Origin: Paraglaciecola arctica BSs20135
GTDB taxonomy: Bacteria; Pseudomonadota; Gammaproteobacteria; Enterobacterales; Alteromonadaceae
NCBI RefSeq assembly: GCF_000314995.1
Contig: NZ_BAEO01000058.1
Location: forward strand, 1-64,000
Reading direction: 5' to 3'
DNA: 64,000 nucleotides
The first letter of the stretch is position 1, and every line of letters starts with the position of its first letter. Under the pieces are notes generated by a model, which made no database searches, had not been told where the DNA came from, and was given only the letters and a program-made list of their open reading frames with translations. Positions 28,327-37,787 of this stretch are shown one piece after another. The position numbers and the translations under genes are program-made.

Positions 28327-29712
28327 ATGGCTAACGTATTAGAAAAAATTGTTATAGACAAAAAGTTAGAAATTGCCCAACGTAAAATCGACTTACCACT
28401 AGCGAGTTTTATTGATGGCTTAACGCCATCAGACCGCAGCTTTTATGATGCCTTGGCGCAGCCCAATGCTAGCTTTGTTTTAGAATGTAAAAAGGCTTCA
28501 CCGTCTAAAGGTTTAATTCGTGAAAATTTTGATTTAGATGAAATCATTCAAGCTTACATTCCGTATGCTGCATGTATATCAGTGTTAACTGATGAGAAAT
28601 ATTTTCAAGGTAAATTTGAATACTTAGAATATGTGCGTGAACGAGTAACTCAGCCGGTAATTAACAAAGATTTTTTTGTTGAACCTTATCAAATTCATTT
28701 AGCCCGCTATCATAATGCCGACGCAGTATTACTAATGTTGTCTGTGTTAGATGACGAGCAATATCTTGAATTGGCCAATATTGCTGATCAATACCAGCTC
28801 GACGTGCTGACAGAAGTCAGTAATGAAGAAGAAGTTCTTAGAGCCTGTGCTTTAAAAGCTAAAATCATAGGTATTAATAATCGCGATTTACGTGATCTAA
28901 GTACTGACCTTGCTACAACTGAGCGTTTGGTGCCATTAATTAAACAACATGCTGAACACGAACACGTGATCATCTCTGAATCAGGTATTTATACCCATCA
29001 AGATGTGCGCAGGCTAGCACCAATAGCAGACGGTTTTTTAGTGGGCAGCTCATTAATGTCCGAAAAAAATATCGAATTAGCGGCAAAACAGTTGCTGTAT
29101 GGCACAGTGAAAATTTGTGGCACAACCAGTTTAACCGGTGCCAAATTAGTTAAAGACAGCCCAGCCAGTTTTGCCGGTTTGATCTTCGCCGAAAAATCCA
29201 AACGTTTCGTGACCTTAGAACAAGCCAAACAAATAACTATTGCTGTACCATTTAGCTATGTTGGCGTATTTGTTAATGCGCCTATTGAGCAAGTAGTAAA
29301 ATACGCACAAGAATTAGAATTGGCAGCGGTTCAGTTGCACGGTCAAGAAAACCAAACTTATATCGATAATTTACGCAGTAAGCTGCCAGCCAACTGTCAG
29401 ATTTGGTTAGCCAAAGGTGTGAAAGATAACTTACCCACTCTAGATGAAAGTGGCGTTGACTACTTTTTACTAGATTGCCAAGTAGGCGAGCAATCAGGTG
29501 GTACAGGCCAAGCATTTAGCTGGCAACTGTTAGATGCGATAACCGACAAGTCCAACATTATACTTGCCGGAGGCATCACCCCAAATAATGTTAAACAGGC
29601 AGCTAATTTAGGGGTCGCCATGCTCGACTTAAATTCAGGTGTAGAAAGCGCACCGGGTATTAAGCAGCAACAAAAAATTAATCAGGCTTTTAGCCAACTT
29701 AGAGAGTATTAA
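28327..29712 (+). CDS. trpCF: Bifunctional indole-3-glycerol phosphate synthase / phosphoribosylanthranilate isomerase
   Basis: This 461-residue fusion has an N-terminal TrpC barrel (residues 1 to about 255, with FVLECKKASPSKGLI, VINKDFFVEPYQI and IIGINNRDLRDL) and a C-terminal TrpF barrel (about 256-461, with KICGTTSLTGAKL, VQLHGQE and AGGITPNNV). This is the same domain order as E. coli TrpC. It catalyses the third and fourth steps of the pathway. A repeat-filled 180-bp gap separates it from trpB. Confidence 0.97.
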   Translation: MANVLEKIVIDKKLEIAQRKIDLPLASFIDGLTPSDRSFYDALAQPNASFVLECKKASPSKGLIRENFDLDEIIQAYIPYAACISVLTDEKYFQGKFEYLEYVRERVTQPVINKDFFVEPYQIHLARYHNADAVLLMLSVLDDEQYLELANIADQYQLDVLTEVSNEEEVLRACALKAKIIGINNRDLRDLSTDLATTERLVPLIKQHAEHEHVIISESGIYTHQDVRRLAPIADGFLVGSSLMSEKNIELAAKQLLYGTVKICGTTSLTGAKLVKDSPASFAGLIFAEKSKRFVTLEQAKQITIAVPFSYVGVFVNAPIEQVVKYAQELELAAVQLHGQENQTYIDNLRSKLPANCQIWLAKGVKDNLPTLDESGVDYFLLDCQVGEQSGGTGQAFSWQLLDAITDKSNIILAGGITPNNVKQAANLGVAMLDLNSGVESAPGIKQQQKINQAFSQLREY

Positions 29713-29728
29713 AGCTAAAAACATATTC

Positions 29729-29819
29729 ACCACAGAGGACACAGAGCGCTTCGCTAACACAGAGATACAATTTTAAGAAATACATTTCTTTTCTCTGTGC
29801 TCTCTGTGTCCTCTGTGGT
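29729..29819. repeat. Inverted-repeat element between trpCF and trpB
   Basis: Perfect 18-bp arms (29729-29746, ACCACAGAGGACACAGAG; 29802-29819, its complement) enclose further CACAGAGA / TCTCTGTG pairs. The ACCACAGAGGACACAGAG motif is a repeat I recall from intergenic regions of many bacteria. Transcribed, it would form a long hairpin inside the operon mRNA. Confidence 0.8.
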
Positions 29820-29892
29820 AGTAATTTGCTTTTATGGCGAGCTCATAATTATGTCGCATAAAGCTAAAACCGTTTTAAAAAGTGAGAAATAG

Positions 29893-31080
29893 ATGAATCA
29901 TTTAGACAGTAAATTTGGTGACTATGGTGGTATGTATGTACCCGAGTTGCTGATCCCTGCCCTCGATCAACTTGAGCAGGTTTTTATTGATGCCCAGAAA
30001 GATCCTGAATTCCAAGCGGAATTTATGGGTTTGTTAAAAGATTATGCAGGTCGTCCAACGGCTATGACTTTAACTAGAAACCTAGTCAGTAACCCCAAGG
30101 TAAAACTATACCTGAAGCGTGAAGATTTATTACACGGCGGCGCCCACAAAACCAATCAAGTATTGGGTCAAGCGCTGTTAACCAAACGCATGGGTAAAAC
30201 TGAAGTCATAGCCGAAACAGGCGCAGGGCAACATGGTGTGGCCACAGCATTAGCTTGTGCATTAATGGGCTTAAAAGCACGTATTTATATGGGTGCCAAA
30301 GACATGGAGCGCCAAGCACCTAACGTATTTAGAATGCGTTTAATGGGCGCAAAAGTGATCCCCGTTAATTCAGGATCTGGTACTTTAAAAGATGCGGTTA
30401 ACGAAGCCATGCGCGACTGGTCAGCCAATTATGACAAAGCCCATTATTTATTAGGCACTGCCGCAGGCCCGCACCCTTTCCCGACTATAGTACGTGAATT
30501 CCATCGTATGATTGGCGAAGAAACCCGTGCACAAATTATGGAAAAAGAAGGCCGCTTGCCAGACGCAGTGGTCGCTTGTGTAGGCGGTGGATCCAATGCT
30601 ATTGGTATGTTTGCTGATTTTATCGATGAGCCTAGCGTAAGATTAATAGGTGTAGAGCCAGCTGGTAAAGGGGTTCACACCAAAGAACACGGCGCAGCGA
30701 TTGGCAAAGGCACCAAGGGTGTTTTGCATGGTGCATACAGCTATATCATGCAAGACAACGACGGTCAGATTGAAGAATCCTATTCAGTATCTGCCGGACT
30801 CGACTATCCAGCTGTTGGCCCACAGCATGCTTATTTATCTGATATTGGTCGTGCAGAATACGTATCGATAACCGATGAAGAAGCGCTCAATGCGTTTCAA
30901 CTGTTGTCTCGTAAAGAAGGCATTATCCCTGCCCTTGAATCTTCACATGCCCTTGCCCATGCGTTAAATATGGCTGATGAAGCTGAAGACGGCACTATTA
31001 TAGTGGTGAATTTATCTGGCCGTGGCGATAAAGATTTAGCCCACGTCCATAGCATTTTAGGAGATCAAATCCATGAGTAA
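29893..31080 (+). CDS. trpB: Tryptophan synthase beta chain
   Basis: This 395-residue PLP enzyme has its lysine in [18 protein letters not shown], the phosphate loop in [12 protein letters not shown] and the substrate text [13 protein letters not shown]. It condenses indole with serine to give tryptophan, with indole channelled from TrpA. It begins after the repeat-bearing gap and overlaps trpA by 8 bp. Confidence 0.98.
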   Translation: MNHLDSKFGDYGGMYVPELLIPALDQLEQVFIDAQKDPEFQAEFMGLLKDYAGRPTAMTLTRNLVSNPKVKLYLKREDLLHGGAHKTNQVLGQALLTKRMGKTEVIAETGAGQHGVATALACALMGLKARIYMGAKDMERQAPNVFRMRLMGAKVIPVNSGSGTLKDAVNEAMRDWSANYDKAHYLLGTAAGPHPFPTIVREFHRMIGEETRAQIMEKEGRLPDAVVACVGGGSNAIGMFADFIDEPSVRLIGVEPAGKGVHTKEHGAAIGKGTKGVLHGAYSYIMQDNDGQIEESYSVSAGLDYPAVGPQHAYLSDIGRAEYVSITDEEALNAFQLLSRKEGIIPALESSHALAHALNMADEAEDGTIIVVNLSGRGDKDLAHVHSILGDQIHE

Positions 31081-31891
31081 TTCTGCTGATCGTTACGGCG
31101 ATATGTTCGAACAACTTGATGCTAAAAATGAAGGCGCATTTGTTCCATTTGTTATGGTAGGCGATCCTGATATACAAACCTCAGTGAATATCATCAAAGC
31201 TTTGGTTGCAGGTGGAGCGGACGCTTTGGAATTAGGTTTCCCATATTCTGATCCTATTGCCGACGGCCCAACTATCCAACAAGCGAGTATTCGTGCGCTG
31301 TCGAATAAGATTAAAACCGATGACTGTTTTGAAATCATTCGCCAAGTACGTGAAGCTCATGCCGACATCCCCATCGGTTTATTGTTGTACAGTAACTTAG
31401 TGCTTAAACGTGGCATCGAAAAATTCTATCAAGACGCAGTCAATGCAGGTGTTGATTCGATTTTGATTGCCGATGTACCGCTTCGTGAAGCTGACCGTTT
31501 TATTGCCATAGCCAAGCAAACAGGTATCAAACAAATTTTGATTGCACCGCCCAATGCCAGTGACGAAACCTTTGCTGAAATTGGTCAAAAGTCGCAGGGT
31601 TATACTTACTTATTAGGCCGTGCAGGTGTGACGGGGGCAGAAACAGCCGTGAGTATTCCAGCCAGTGAATTAATAGACAAACTCACTCAGTATAAAGTGG
31701 CTCCACCACTACTTGGTTTTGGAATATCCACGCCAGTACAAGTTGCAGATGCGATTAAATCAGGTGCTGCAGGAGCAATTTCAGGCTCGGCAACTGTGAA
31801 TATTATTGCTGAAAATCTAAGCCAACCAGAGGTGATGCTAGAAAAACTAAAAAGCTTCGTCACCAATATGAAATCGGCTACTTACAAGTAG
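31073..31891 (+). CDS. trpA: Tryptophan synthase alpha chain
   Basis: This 272-residue TIM barrel has the catalytic Glu and Asp in [19 protein letters not shown] and [12 protein letters not shown]. It cleaves indole-3-glycerol phosphate to indole. The start lies within the end of trpB, so the two subunits are translationally coupled. Confidence 0.98.
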   Translation: MSNSADRYGDMFEQLDAKNEGAFVPFVMVGDPDIQTSVNIIKALVAGGADALELGFPYSDPIADGPTIQQASIRALSNKIKTDDCFEIIRQVREAHADIPIGLLLYSNLVLKRGIEKFYQDAVNAGVDSILIADVPLREADRFIAIAKQTGIKQILIAPPNASDETFAEIGQKSQGYTYLLGRAGVTGAETAVSIPASELIDKLTQYKVAPPLLGFGISTPVQVADAIKSGAAGAISGSATVNIIAENLSQPEVMLEKLKSFVTNMKSATYK

Positions 31892-31925
31892 TCGTTTAAT
31901 TTTTCATAATTAAATAGGATCCACC

Positions 31926-32225
31926 ATGTGGTATGTGATTTATTCCGAAGATATTGAAAACAGTTTATCTCTTCGCAAACAAACAAGAGCGGCGCATTTA
32001 GAGCGTCTACAACTATTAAGCGACCAAGGGCGATTATTAGTGGCTGGTCCCTGCCCCGCCATTGACAGCGAAGACCCAGGCGAAGCAGGCTTCACCGGCT
32101 CATTGGTGATCGCTGAATTTAATAGTCTAGAAGAAGCTCAACAATGGGCAGATATCGACCCTTATGCATTAGCAGGGGTTTATCAAAAAGTAGTAGTGAA
32201 ACCCTACAAAAAAGTACTTCCCTAA
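31926..32225 (+). CDS. yciI: YciI-family protein
   Basis: The 99-residue protein with the ferredoxin-like YciI fold begins [14 protein letters not shown] and contains [19 protein letters not shown], the conserved pocket with His and Asp. The biochemical role of the family is not settled. It sits near trp in other gammaproteobacteria too. It follows trpA by 34 bp and may be partly co-transcribed. Confidence 0.92.
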   Translation: MWYVIYSEDIENSLSLRKQTRAAHLERLQLLSDQGRLLVAGPCPAIDSEDPGEAGFTGSLVIAEFNSLEEAQQWADIDPYALAGVYQKVVVKPYKKVLP

Positions 32226-32243
32226 ACAGCTAACGAGCCTTAT

Positions 32244-32654
32244 ATGAGTTACACACCGAACCTTGAATCACTTATGCCTGCCATTGATTTAAGTGCCATG
32301 CGCGCCCAAGGCGCTGGCGGGCAAAACGTGAATAAAGTATCTAGTGCCATTCATCTAAGGTTCGATATTCAATTAGCTGCTATTCCTGAATACGTCAAAC
32401 AAAAACTTCTCTCTGGTAAAGATAAACGCATCACCCAAGAAGGCATTTTGATTATTAAAGCCCAAAGCCATCGTACTCAAGAAATGAATAAACAAGATGC
32501 ATTCGAAAGGCTGACTGAAATTTTAGTAGAAGCAGGTAAATTACAAAAAGCCCGCAGAGCCACTAAACCCAGTAAAAATTCACAAATAAAACGAGTGGAT
32601 AGCAAAGTAAAATCAGGAAGAACAAAAGTATTACGAAAAAAGGTGGATTTTTAA
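32244..32654 (+). CDS. arfB: Alternative ribosome-rescue factor / peptidyl-tRNA hydrolase
   Basis: The 136-residue protein has the release-factor GGQ motif in RAQGAGGQNVNKVSSAIHLR and a basic C-terminal tail (KKARRATKPSKN.. to LRKKVDF) that enters the empty mRNA channel. It releases peptides from stalled non-stop ribosomes. The length matches E. coli YaeJ (140). It lies 18 bp after yciI. Confidence 0.95.
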   Translation: MSYTPNLESLMPAIDLSAMRAQGAGGQNVNKVSSAIHLRFDIQLAAIPEYVKQKLLSGKDKRITQEGILIIKAQSHRTQEMNKQDAFERLTEILVEAGKLQKARRATKPSKNSQIKRVDSKVKSGRTKVLRKKVDF

Positions 32655-32802
32655 CATAACTGCCTAGCAACCAATTTTTTATTGTTAAAGGTACACAGTT
32701 CTAGCAATCAAAAAGTCCTACAGATAAATTAGCTTTCAAACTAAAGATTGAGTTATTCGAATATTTGCCGATACAACACTTGAGTGTTATCTGAGGTGAT
32801 AT

Positions 32803-33255
32803 ATGAGTAAATTCAAAAAATGTACTAGCAATAACGTTATATATGGTCTGACTGTATTGCTTATTTGGGTCACGTTAAGTGGTTGTATGCAAAGTAATGC
32901 AGCAACTACGGATAATGAATTTACGATGTCGGCCAAGCCTCAAAAACTGATTACAGATAATACTTTGAAAGTAGTTAACGCGGCATTTTACTCAACATTT
33001 ATTTTAGGTGAGTGGCGTTATAAAGGAGCCAAAAATCTCAGAGGCAAGATCAACGCTTACATTCAAATTCCTGCACCATTAGAAATGAGTAAAGAAGTCC
33101 AAAAATCCTATCTGCGCACTGCTATATGCCCATCATCTGCACACAAAAATATGTGGAATGAGATAGATGGCATCCCTTTGAGCATTCATATCTATACCCA
33201 CGGACAAAGAAACAGCCTTTATGTGGATTGTATAAACCCGTTTATCACAGGATAG
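32803..33255 (+). CDS. Putative lipoprotein of unknown function
   Basis: The 150-residue protein has a signal sequence (VIYGLTVLLIWVTLSGC) and a good lipobox, LSGC. The mature domain is short with beta-rich text and three further Cys. No family is recognised. GAGGTGAT precedes the ATG. Membrane anchoring is predicted, function unknown. Confidence 0.7.
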   Translation: MSKFKKCTSNNVIYGLTVLLIWVTLSGCMQSNAATTDNEFTMSAKPQKLITDNTLKVVNAAFYSTFILGEWRYKGAKNLRGKINAYIQIPAPLEMSKEVQKSYLRTAICPSSAHKNMWNEIDGIPLSIHIYTHGQRNSLYVDCINPFITG

Positions 33256-33382
33256 TAAATTTTTGCAAACTGACCAATAGATTACACCTGCGCTTATGGG
33301 TGCCAGTTGGTTTAAAGTTAGTTCAGCTAAAATTCAGCCCCAATAGATTAATCTTGCAATCACTTTAAACAGGAGTGGTTAC

Positions 33383-33916
33383 ATGAAATTATTAATAACA
33401 AGCGCAATACTACTTTTAGCGGTTTCTCCTTTGGCGTTAGCTAAACATCAGAATAATTATCATAATAGTAGTCAGCATAGCCATAGAGAATTTAAAGCTA
33501 AGGTCATTAATGCTACTCCTATCTATAAATACCTGACTGTCAGTCAACCACAAACATACTGTGAACCGGCAGTAATACGTAAAACTTATAATCAGTCTCA
33601 TGATAAAAGCGCAGCTATAGTAGGCGGTATTATAGGTGGTGTGATTGGGCATGCTGCGAGCGACAGAAAACACAAAGGTTTAGGTACTATAGTAGGCGCA
33701 GTAATCGGAAGTTCACTAGTACATAACATTGATAATGCTAACAATAAATACTCACGTACCTATCAAACAGTACCCAATAGCTGCGTAACTAGGCACAAGA
33801 CAAGCAGTAAAGTACGTGTATTAGATGGATATGAGGTGACTTATCGCTTACAAGGAAAATTATATCAAACCTTTAGCCAACACAAGCCTACTAAGTATAT
33901 CCGTATCTATGACTAA
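33383..33916 (+). CDS. Glycine-zipper 2TM (17 kDa surface antigen-like) protein
   Basis: The 177-residue protein has a signal peptide (ITSAILLLAVSPLALA) and a glycine-zipper pair: AAIVGGIIGGVIGHAASD, then GTIVGAVIGSSLVHNI. This is the signature of the Rickettsia 17-kDa antigen/SlyB-like outer membrane proteins. A His/Asn-rich linker precedes it and a small beta domain (VRVLDGYEVTYRLQGKLYQ) follows. It is probably a periplasmic or outer membrane protein. A 16-bp perfect palindrome lies at 33958-33973 downstream. Confidence 0.85.
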   Translation: MKLLITSAILLLAVSPLALAKHQNNYHNSSQHSHREFKAKVINATPIYKYLTVSQPQTYCEPAVIRKTYNQSHDKSAAIVGGIIGGVIGHAASDRKHKGLGTIVGAVIGSSLVHNIDNANNKYSRTYQTVPNSCVTRHKTSSKVRVLDGYEVTYRLQGKLYQTFSQHKPTKYIRIYD

Positions 33917-34032
33917 CTCAGAAGTATCTGCAACTCATACCCTAATCCGATAATAACAAAAGCAATTGCTTTTAAGTCAATTGATGATTGGGGTAAACTA
34001 AAGTTTGAGCATCAACTAACAAGAGTACAATT

Positions 34033-34308
34033 TTGAAACAGAATCCTTACATTAGATTTATTATTGTTTGCTTAATGGCTATATCGTTAAGCAGCATATC
34101 TGTTTCTGCTCAAAATCCTGAAACACCTCCAAAAACCAAATCTGAAGCCGCAAAAAAGGCGCAACAAAAGGTTAGTGGTAGAGTGTTAAGAGTCGATCAA
34201 AATAAAAGTAAATATCGAGTCAAAGTGTTACAAAAATCTGGACGAGTTATCTCTGTCGATGTCGACAAAAAATCAGGGCAAGTCAGTAAAAAGCAGAAAA
34301 AAGATTAG
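34033..34308 (+). CDS. Small exported PepSY-like protein
   Basis: The 91-residue protein has a signal peptide (to about VSAQ, residue 27) and a short basic domain whose VSGRVLRVDQNKSKYRVKVL and VISVDVDKKSGQV strands fit a PepSY fold. The start is TTG at 34033 with AAGAG upstream. Located 72 bp before the response regulator, it is probably part of the two-component locus, where PepSY genes commonly occur. Confidence 0.75.
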   Translation: MKQNPYIRFIIVCLMAISLSSISVSAQNPETPPKTKSEAAKKAQQKVSGRVLRVDQNKSKYRVKVLQKSGRVISVDVDKKSGQVSKKQKKD

Positions 34309-34380
34309 ACAGATTTTCGTTATGCTGGAAGTAAAAATCACCTCCAGCGAAGATTAACACAAAGAATAAATAGGCTCTAA

Positions 34381-35055
34381 ATGCGCATACTAATTGTAGA
34401 AGATGATAGTCGTTTACTTACCCAACTTGACATATTACTGCAAAAAAATGGCTATAGTGTGGACTTGGCTGATGATGGTGCAAAAGCGTTATTTTTATTG
34501 CAAGAACATACCTATGACTTGGCTATTATTGATATAGGGTTACCTGTAATTGATGGCTTTGAAGTGATCCAAAAAGCTCGTAAAAATGACGTCAGTTGCC
34601 CAATATTAATTCTGACAGCACGTGACAGATGGCAAGAAAAAGTCGAAGGACTGGATGCAGGAGCAGATGATTACCTAACCAAACCTTTTCACAATGAAGA
34701 ATTGTTGGCGCGAATTAATGCCCTAATACGCCGAGCCGCCGGTAAAGCCCACCCGACAATAGAAAAAGGTCCTCTCACCCTTGATACTCTTAGTGAAGAA
34801 GTAACTGTTAACGGTCAATACATTGAACTTACCGCGTATGAATACAAAGTATTAGAATACCTATTGCTCAATCCACAAAAAGTGATATCTAAAACCGAAC
34901 TTACCGAACATATCTATGATCAGGACTTTGACTTAGACAGTAACGTCATTGAAGTTTTTGTAGGGCGCTTACGTAAAAAGATTGATCCAGATGGTAGCTT
35001 TAATCCCATTGAAACACTCCGTGGCCGAGGATATCGTATTAATCGTGAGCTCTAA
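34381..35055 (+). CDS. PhoP-like OmpR-family response regulator
   Basis: The 224-residue regulator has receiver acidic residues in VEDD, the phosphoacceptor Asp51 in AIIDIGLPV, conserved T/K in ILTARDRWQEKVEGLDAGAD and LTKPF, and a C-terminal winged helix ending RLRKKIDPDG..RGRGYR. TARDRWQEKVE closely resembles E. coli PhoP. It precedes its kinase by 17 bp. Confidence 0.92.
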   Translation: MRILIVEDDSRLLTQLDILLQKNGYSVDLADDGAKALFLLQEHTYDLAIIDIGLPVIDGFEVIQKARKNDVSCPILILTARDRWQEKVEGLDAGADDYLTKPFHNEELLARINALIRRAAGKAHPTIEKGPLTLDTLSEEVTVNGQYIELTAYEYKVLEYLLLNPQKVISKTELTEHIYDQDFDLDSNVIEVFVGRLRKKIDPDGSFNPIETLRGRGYRINREL

Positions 35056-35072
35056 CTTGATTAGGAAAGCTA

Positions 35073-36404
35073 GTGCATAACCTTTCCCTTAGATTAAGGA
35101 GTTTTGCTGCCGCTATACTCGCATTGTTGATTTTTATACCTCTTACGGCAGTCACCTTAGAGCAAGCTTTCAACAGCAGTTTAAGTCAATCAATGTTGCA
35201 ACAACTGCGGGTGCAAAGCTTAACCTTAATATCTGAATTTGAATTAGATGACAGTAGTAACCAAGCAGTCATGCCTGAACAGCTGTATAACGACCAATTC
35301 AATATTCCTGGATCTGGTCTGTATGCGTTTATTCAATCCCACGAGGGCGTGCTTTGGCAGTCATTATCTACCCTCAACTGGCAGCAACAACCTGAATTTA
35401 TTGCGCCAGATATAGGCTCAGAAGCTTTTATCGAAGATTTTCTAATGCAAAACAACTACTTTTTATATGCCTATACCGCAGAATTTGAATCGTCTGGGGG
35501 TTACCTGCCAGTGAGCTTTTATATCCTCCAAGATAAACAAGTGTTTAATAGCGAGAAAAGAAAATTCGCTAATACTTTATGGAATTGGTTAGGCCTGATT
35601 GCGCTGCTATTACTGGTTTTATTATTGGTTAGTTTAAACGCTGCGCTGTTACCAATAAGTAGGCTAAACAAACAAATACGCTTAGCTGAAAGTGGTCATC
35701 TCAAACGAATAGATCAGCGCTACCCACCCGAACTGGAAAAACTCAAAAGCAGCATCAATCATCTACTAGAAACCGAACAACAACAGCGCAGTCGCTACAA
35801 AAACAGCCTAAGCGATTTAGCCCACAGCCTTAAAACACCTTTAGCAGTGTTATCTGGAACAGCAGGGCTTCCTGAACAAGCCAAAGAGCCTATCAGTCAA
35901 ATTAACCTACAGATACAGCGACAGCTCAAACGAGCCGTCGCTGGCACCACCAGCTCTTTCGAACAAGCCGTCACTATTAAACCTGTAGTGGATAAATTAT
36001 TTAACGCTATGGATAAAGTATATGCCGACAAACACCTAACACTGACCCATGATATTCCAAACCAAGAATTAGGCTTTAACGGCGATATGACGGATTTGAT
36101 GGAATTATTAGGCAATGTGCTAGACAACGCCTGTAAAGCAGCAGCCAAGGTCGTCAAACTATCAGTATTAACTAATCAAAACACCTTACAAATCCAAATT
36201 GAAGACGACGGCCCTGGGATCCCAAAAGACAAACGCGAACAATTGTTAGAAAGAGGCACACGTTTAGACAGTTATAAAGAAGGTCAAGGCATAGGCATGG
36301 CGGTGGTGGCAGATTTAGTCAGTGCATACCAAGGTCAACTAGAAATAAAACAGAGTGATTTAGGTGGAGCCAAACTCATTTTGATTTTTCCGATCAGAGT
36401 GTGA
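35073..36404 (+). CDS. PhoQ-like sensor histidine kinase
   Basis: The 443-residue kinase has TM1 (about 7-27), a periplasmic sensor of about 140 residues, TM2 (about 168-190), a HAMP-like linker, the H-box DLAHSLKTPLAVL (His near residue 250) that is characteristic of PhoQ, and an ATPase domain with N box LGNVLDNACKAA, G1 EDDGPGIP and G2 GQGIGMAV. The start is GTG at 35073. The signal, Mg2+ or cationic peptides by analogy, is not proven. Confidence 0.92.
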   Translation: MHNLSLRLRSFAAAILALLIFIPLTAVTLEQAFNSSLSQSMLQQLRVQSLTLISEFELDDSSNQAVMPEQLYNDQFNIPGSGLYAFIQSHEGVLWQSLSTLNWQQQPEFIAPDIGSEAFIEDFLMQNNYFLYAYTAEFESSGGYLPVSFYILQDKQVFNSEKRKFANTLWNWLGLIALLLLVLLLVSLNAALLPISRLNKQIRLAESGHLKRIDQRYPPELEKLKSSINHLLETEQQQRSRYKNSLSDLAHSLKTPLAVLSGTAGLPEQAKEPISQINLQIQRQLKRAVAGTTSSFEQAVTIKPVVDKLFNAMDKVYADKHLTLTHDIPNQELGFNGDMTDLMELLGNVLDNACKAAAKVVKLSVLTNQNTLQIQIEDDGPGIPKDKREQLLERGTRLDSYKEGQGIGMAVVADLVSAYQGQLEIKQSDLGGAKLILIFPIRV

Positions 36405-36544
36405 AAATAACCAAAAAGTGCCAAAATCATTATATTGAAATGTCAGATGGTTTTTTAGTCCTTTGATTTTAAATGATTTTTTAACTGGCATAATATCTGC
36501 TTTATCTGTTAAAAATATCAATAACTAAAATTTAGGGAACCCAG

Positions 36545-37195
36545 ATGGCCGTAATACTCGAAGATAGACCGATTGAAAACGTACGTGAAGAAGTGATTGA
36601 TACTTTGATTTATAACTACAGTCATGGCGTAATTTCTAATGACGCTTTTGAACGCAGACTAGATCAAGCCATGGCAAGTAAAAACCATCAAGAGATATTC
36701 AATTTAGCGGCAGATCTAGATAAAACCACAGATACAGAATTCACCTCACAAAAAGAGCGTCAATTCAACGTCAACTATGCGGCCGGCGACAACGACGAAT
36801 CCGAGACCATAGTTAATATCCTTGGTGGTTCCTGCCGTAGCGGTCAATGGACAGTGCCTCGTGAGATAAAGATCATTACCTTATTTGGAGGGGCTGATAT
36901 CGATTTTACTGACGCTATATTTACAACCCCAAACGTCACCATAAAAATACTCTGTCTATTTGGCGGTACTGATATTTCCGTACCTGAAGACATCAATATA
37001 ATCTCAAAAGCCTTTTGTATTTTAGGTGGCATAGATAATTCGGCCCCTTCTATTGCTTCGCGCCAAGCCCCTACCCTCACAATTGAAGGCTTAGTGATGT
37101 TTGGCGGCTTGGACATCAAGATCAAACGTACGATAAAAGAGAAGTTTGTAGCCTTCGCTAATCAGATGAAAACTATGTTTAACAATAAAGCTTAA
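36545..37195 (+). CDS. DUF1707 / LiaF-like membrane-stress protein
   Basis: The 216-residue protein has an N-terminal DUF1707-like SHOCT helix pair (IDTLIYNYSHGVISNDAFER) and a C-terminal LiaF-like beta-helix with repeats containing GG, such as NILGGSCRSGQW, ITLFGGADIDF, LCLFGGTDISV and CILGGIDNSA. No membrane segment separates the parts, unlike LiaF of Firmicutes. Related proteins sense cell-wall-active antibiotics; the role here is unknown. It lies 140 bp after the kinase and may belong to its regulon. Confidence 0.8.
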   Translation: MAVILEDRPIENVREEVIDTLIYNYSHGVISNDAFERRLDQAMASKNHQEIFNLAADLDKTTDTEFTSQKERQFNVNYAAGDNDESETIVNILGGSCRSGQWTVPREIKIITLFGGADIDFTDAIFTTPNVTIKILCLFGGTDISVPEDINIISKAFCILGGIDNSAPSIASRQAPTLTIEGLVMFGGLDIKIKRTIKEKFVAFANQMKTMFNNKA

Positions 37196-37379
37196 GAGCA
37201 GTTGCGAGTTTCTAGCGACGAGCTGCAAGTAAAGACAAATCGGTAGCCTCTGATTAGCCAGTTCCAAATTATTACTATATCTGCTTATAAACTCAGCTTA
37301 AGTACTCTGATAAAAATAACCTAGCATTGCTTAAAAGAAGGCAGAGCTAGGTATTGCTTAGGATGTTTATTTTGGTTAA

Positions 37380-37787
37380 TTATTCAAATTTGTTTCTAAA
37401 ACTTTCTGGCAGTGGGATGGCGCAGCGTTTTTGCATATCAAATAATACCGAAGTCGCAATATTCTGCGCAGCTTGTTCACCTGTATCACTTAAATACATC
37501 ACCTGTTTATAGCGAATAGACTTATTGCCGAGCTTTTCCAGACTACACTCAATATGGACCAAGGCGCCAACAGCTACCTCACTTGCATAATCAATTTCGT
37601 GTCTTACATCCGCCCAACCAATCTGGTTGTTACGCGCTTCTACTGCGTTATGCCCCAGAGTACGCATAAAATGCTGCATGGCATCATCAAACATGCCTAC
37701 GTAATTACGGGTATTTAAATGCCCCATTTCGTCACATAACCAAGGGTGGGCGACGCCTTGAAAGGTAACGACTGGTTTATTGAGCAT
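37380..37787 (-). CDS. Acyl-CoA thioesterase of the carnitine cluster (CdhB-like)
   Basis: The 135-residue hotdog-fold thioesterase has the catalytic-loop text WLCDEMGHLNTRNYVGMFDD, with the Asp and Asn of the 4HBT family (DxxGHxN pattern). In carnitine catabolism of Pseudomonas a thioesterase is encoded beside carnitine dehydrogenase and BKACE, and this gene fits that role (hydrolysing a betaine-type CoA). It overlaps the esterase gene by 11 bp. Symbols cdhB/cdhA/cdhC are not used because the identities are inferred. Confidence 0.75.
   Translation of the reverse strand: MLNKPVVTFQGVAHPWLCDEMGHLNTRNYVGMFDDAMQHFMRTLGHNAVEARNNQIGWADVRHEIDYASEVAVGALVHIECSLEKLGNKSIRYKQVMYLSDTGEQAAQNIATSVLFDMQKRCAIPLPESFRNKFE

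Noticed and set aside
29729-29819. Terminator that ends transcription between trpCF and trpB
   Set aside because: The hairpin is long but not followed by a T run, and trpBA must still be transcribed; a repeat element is the better description.
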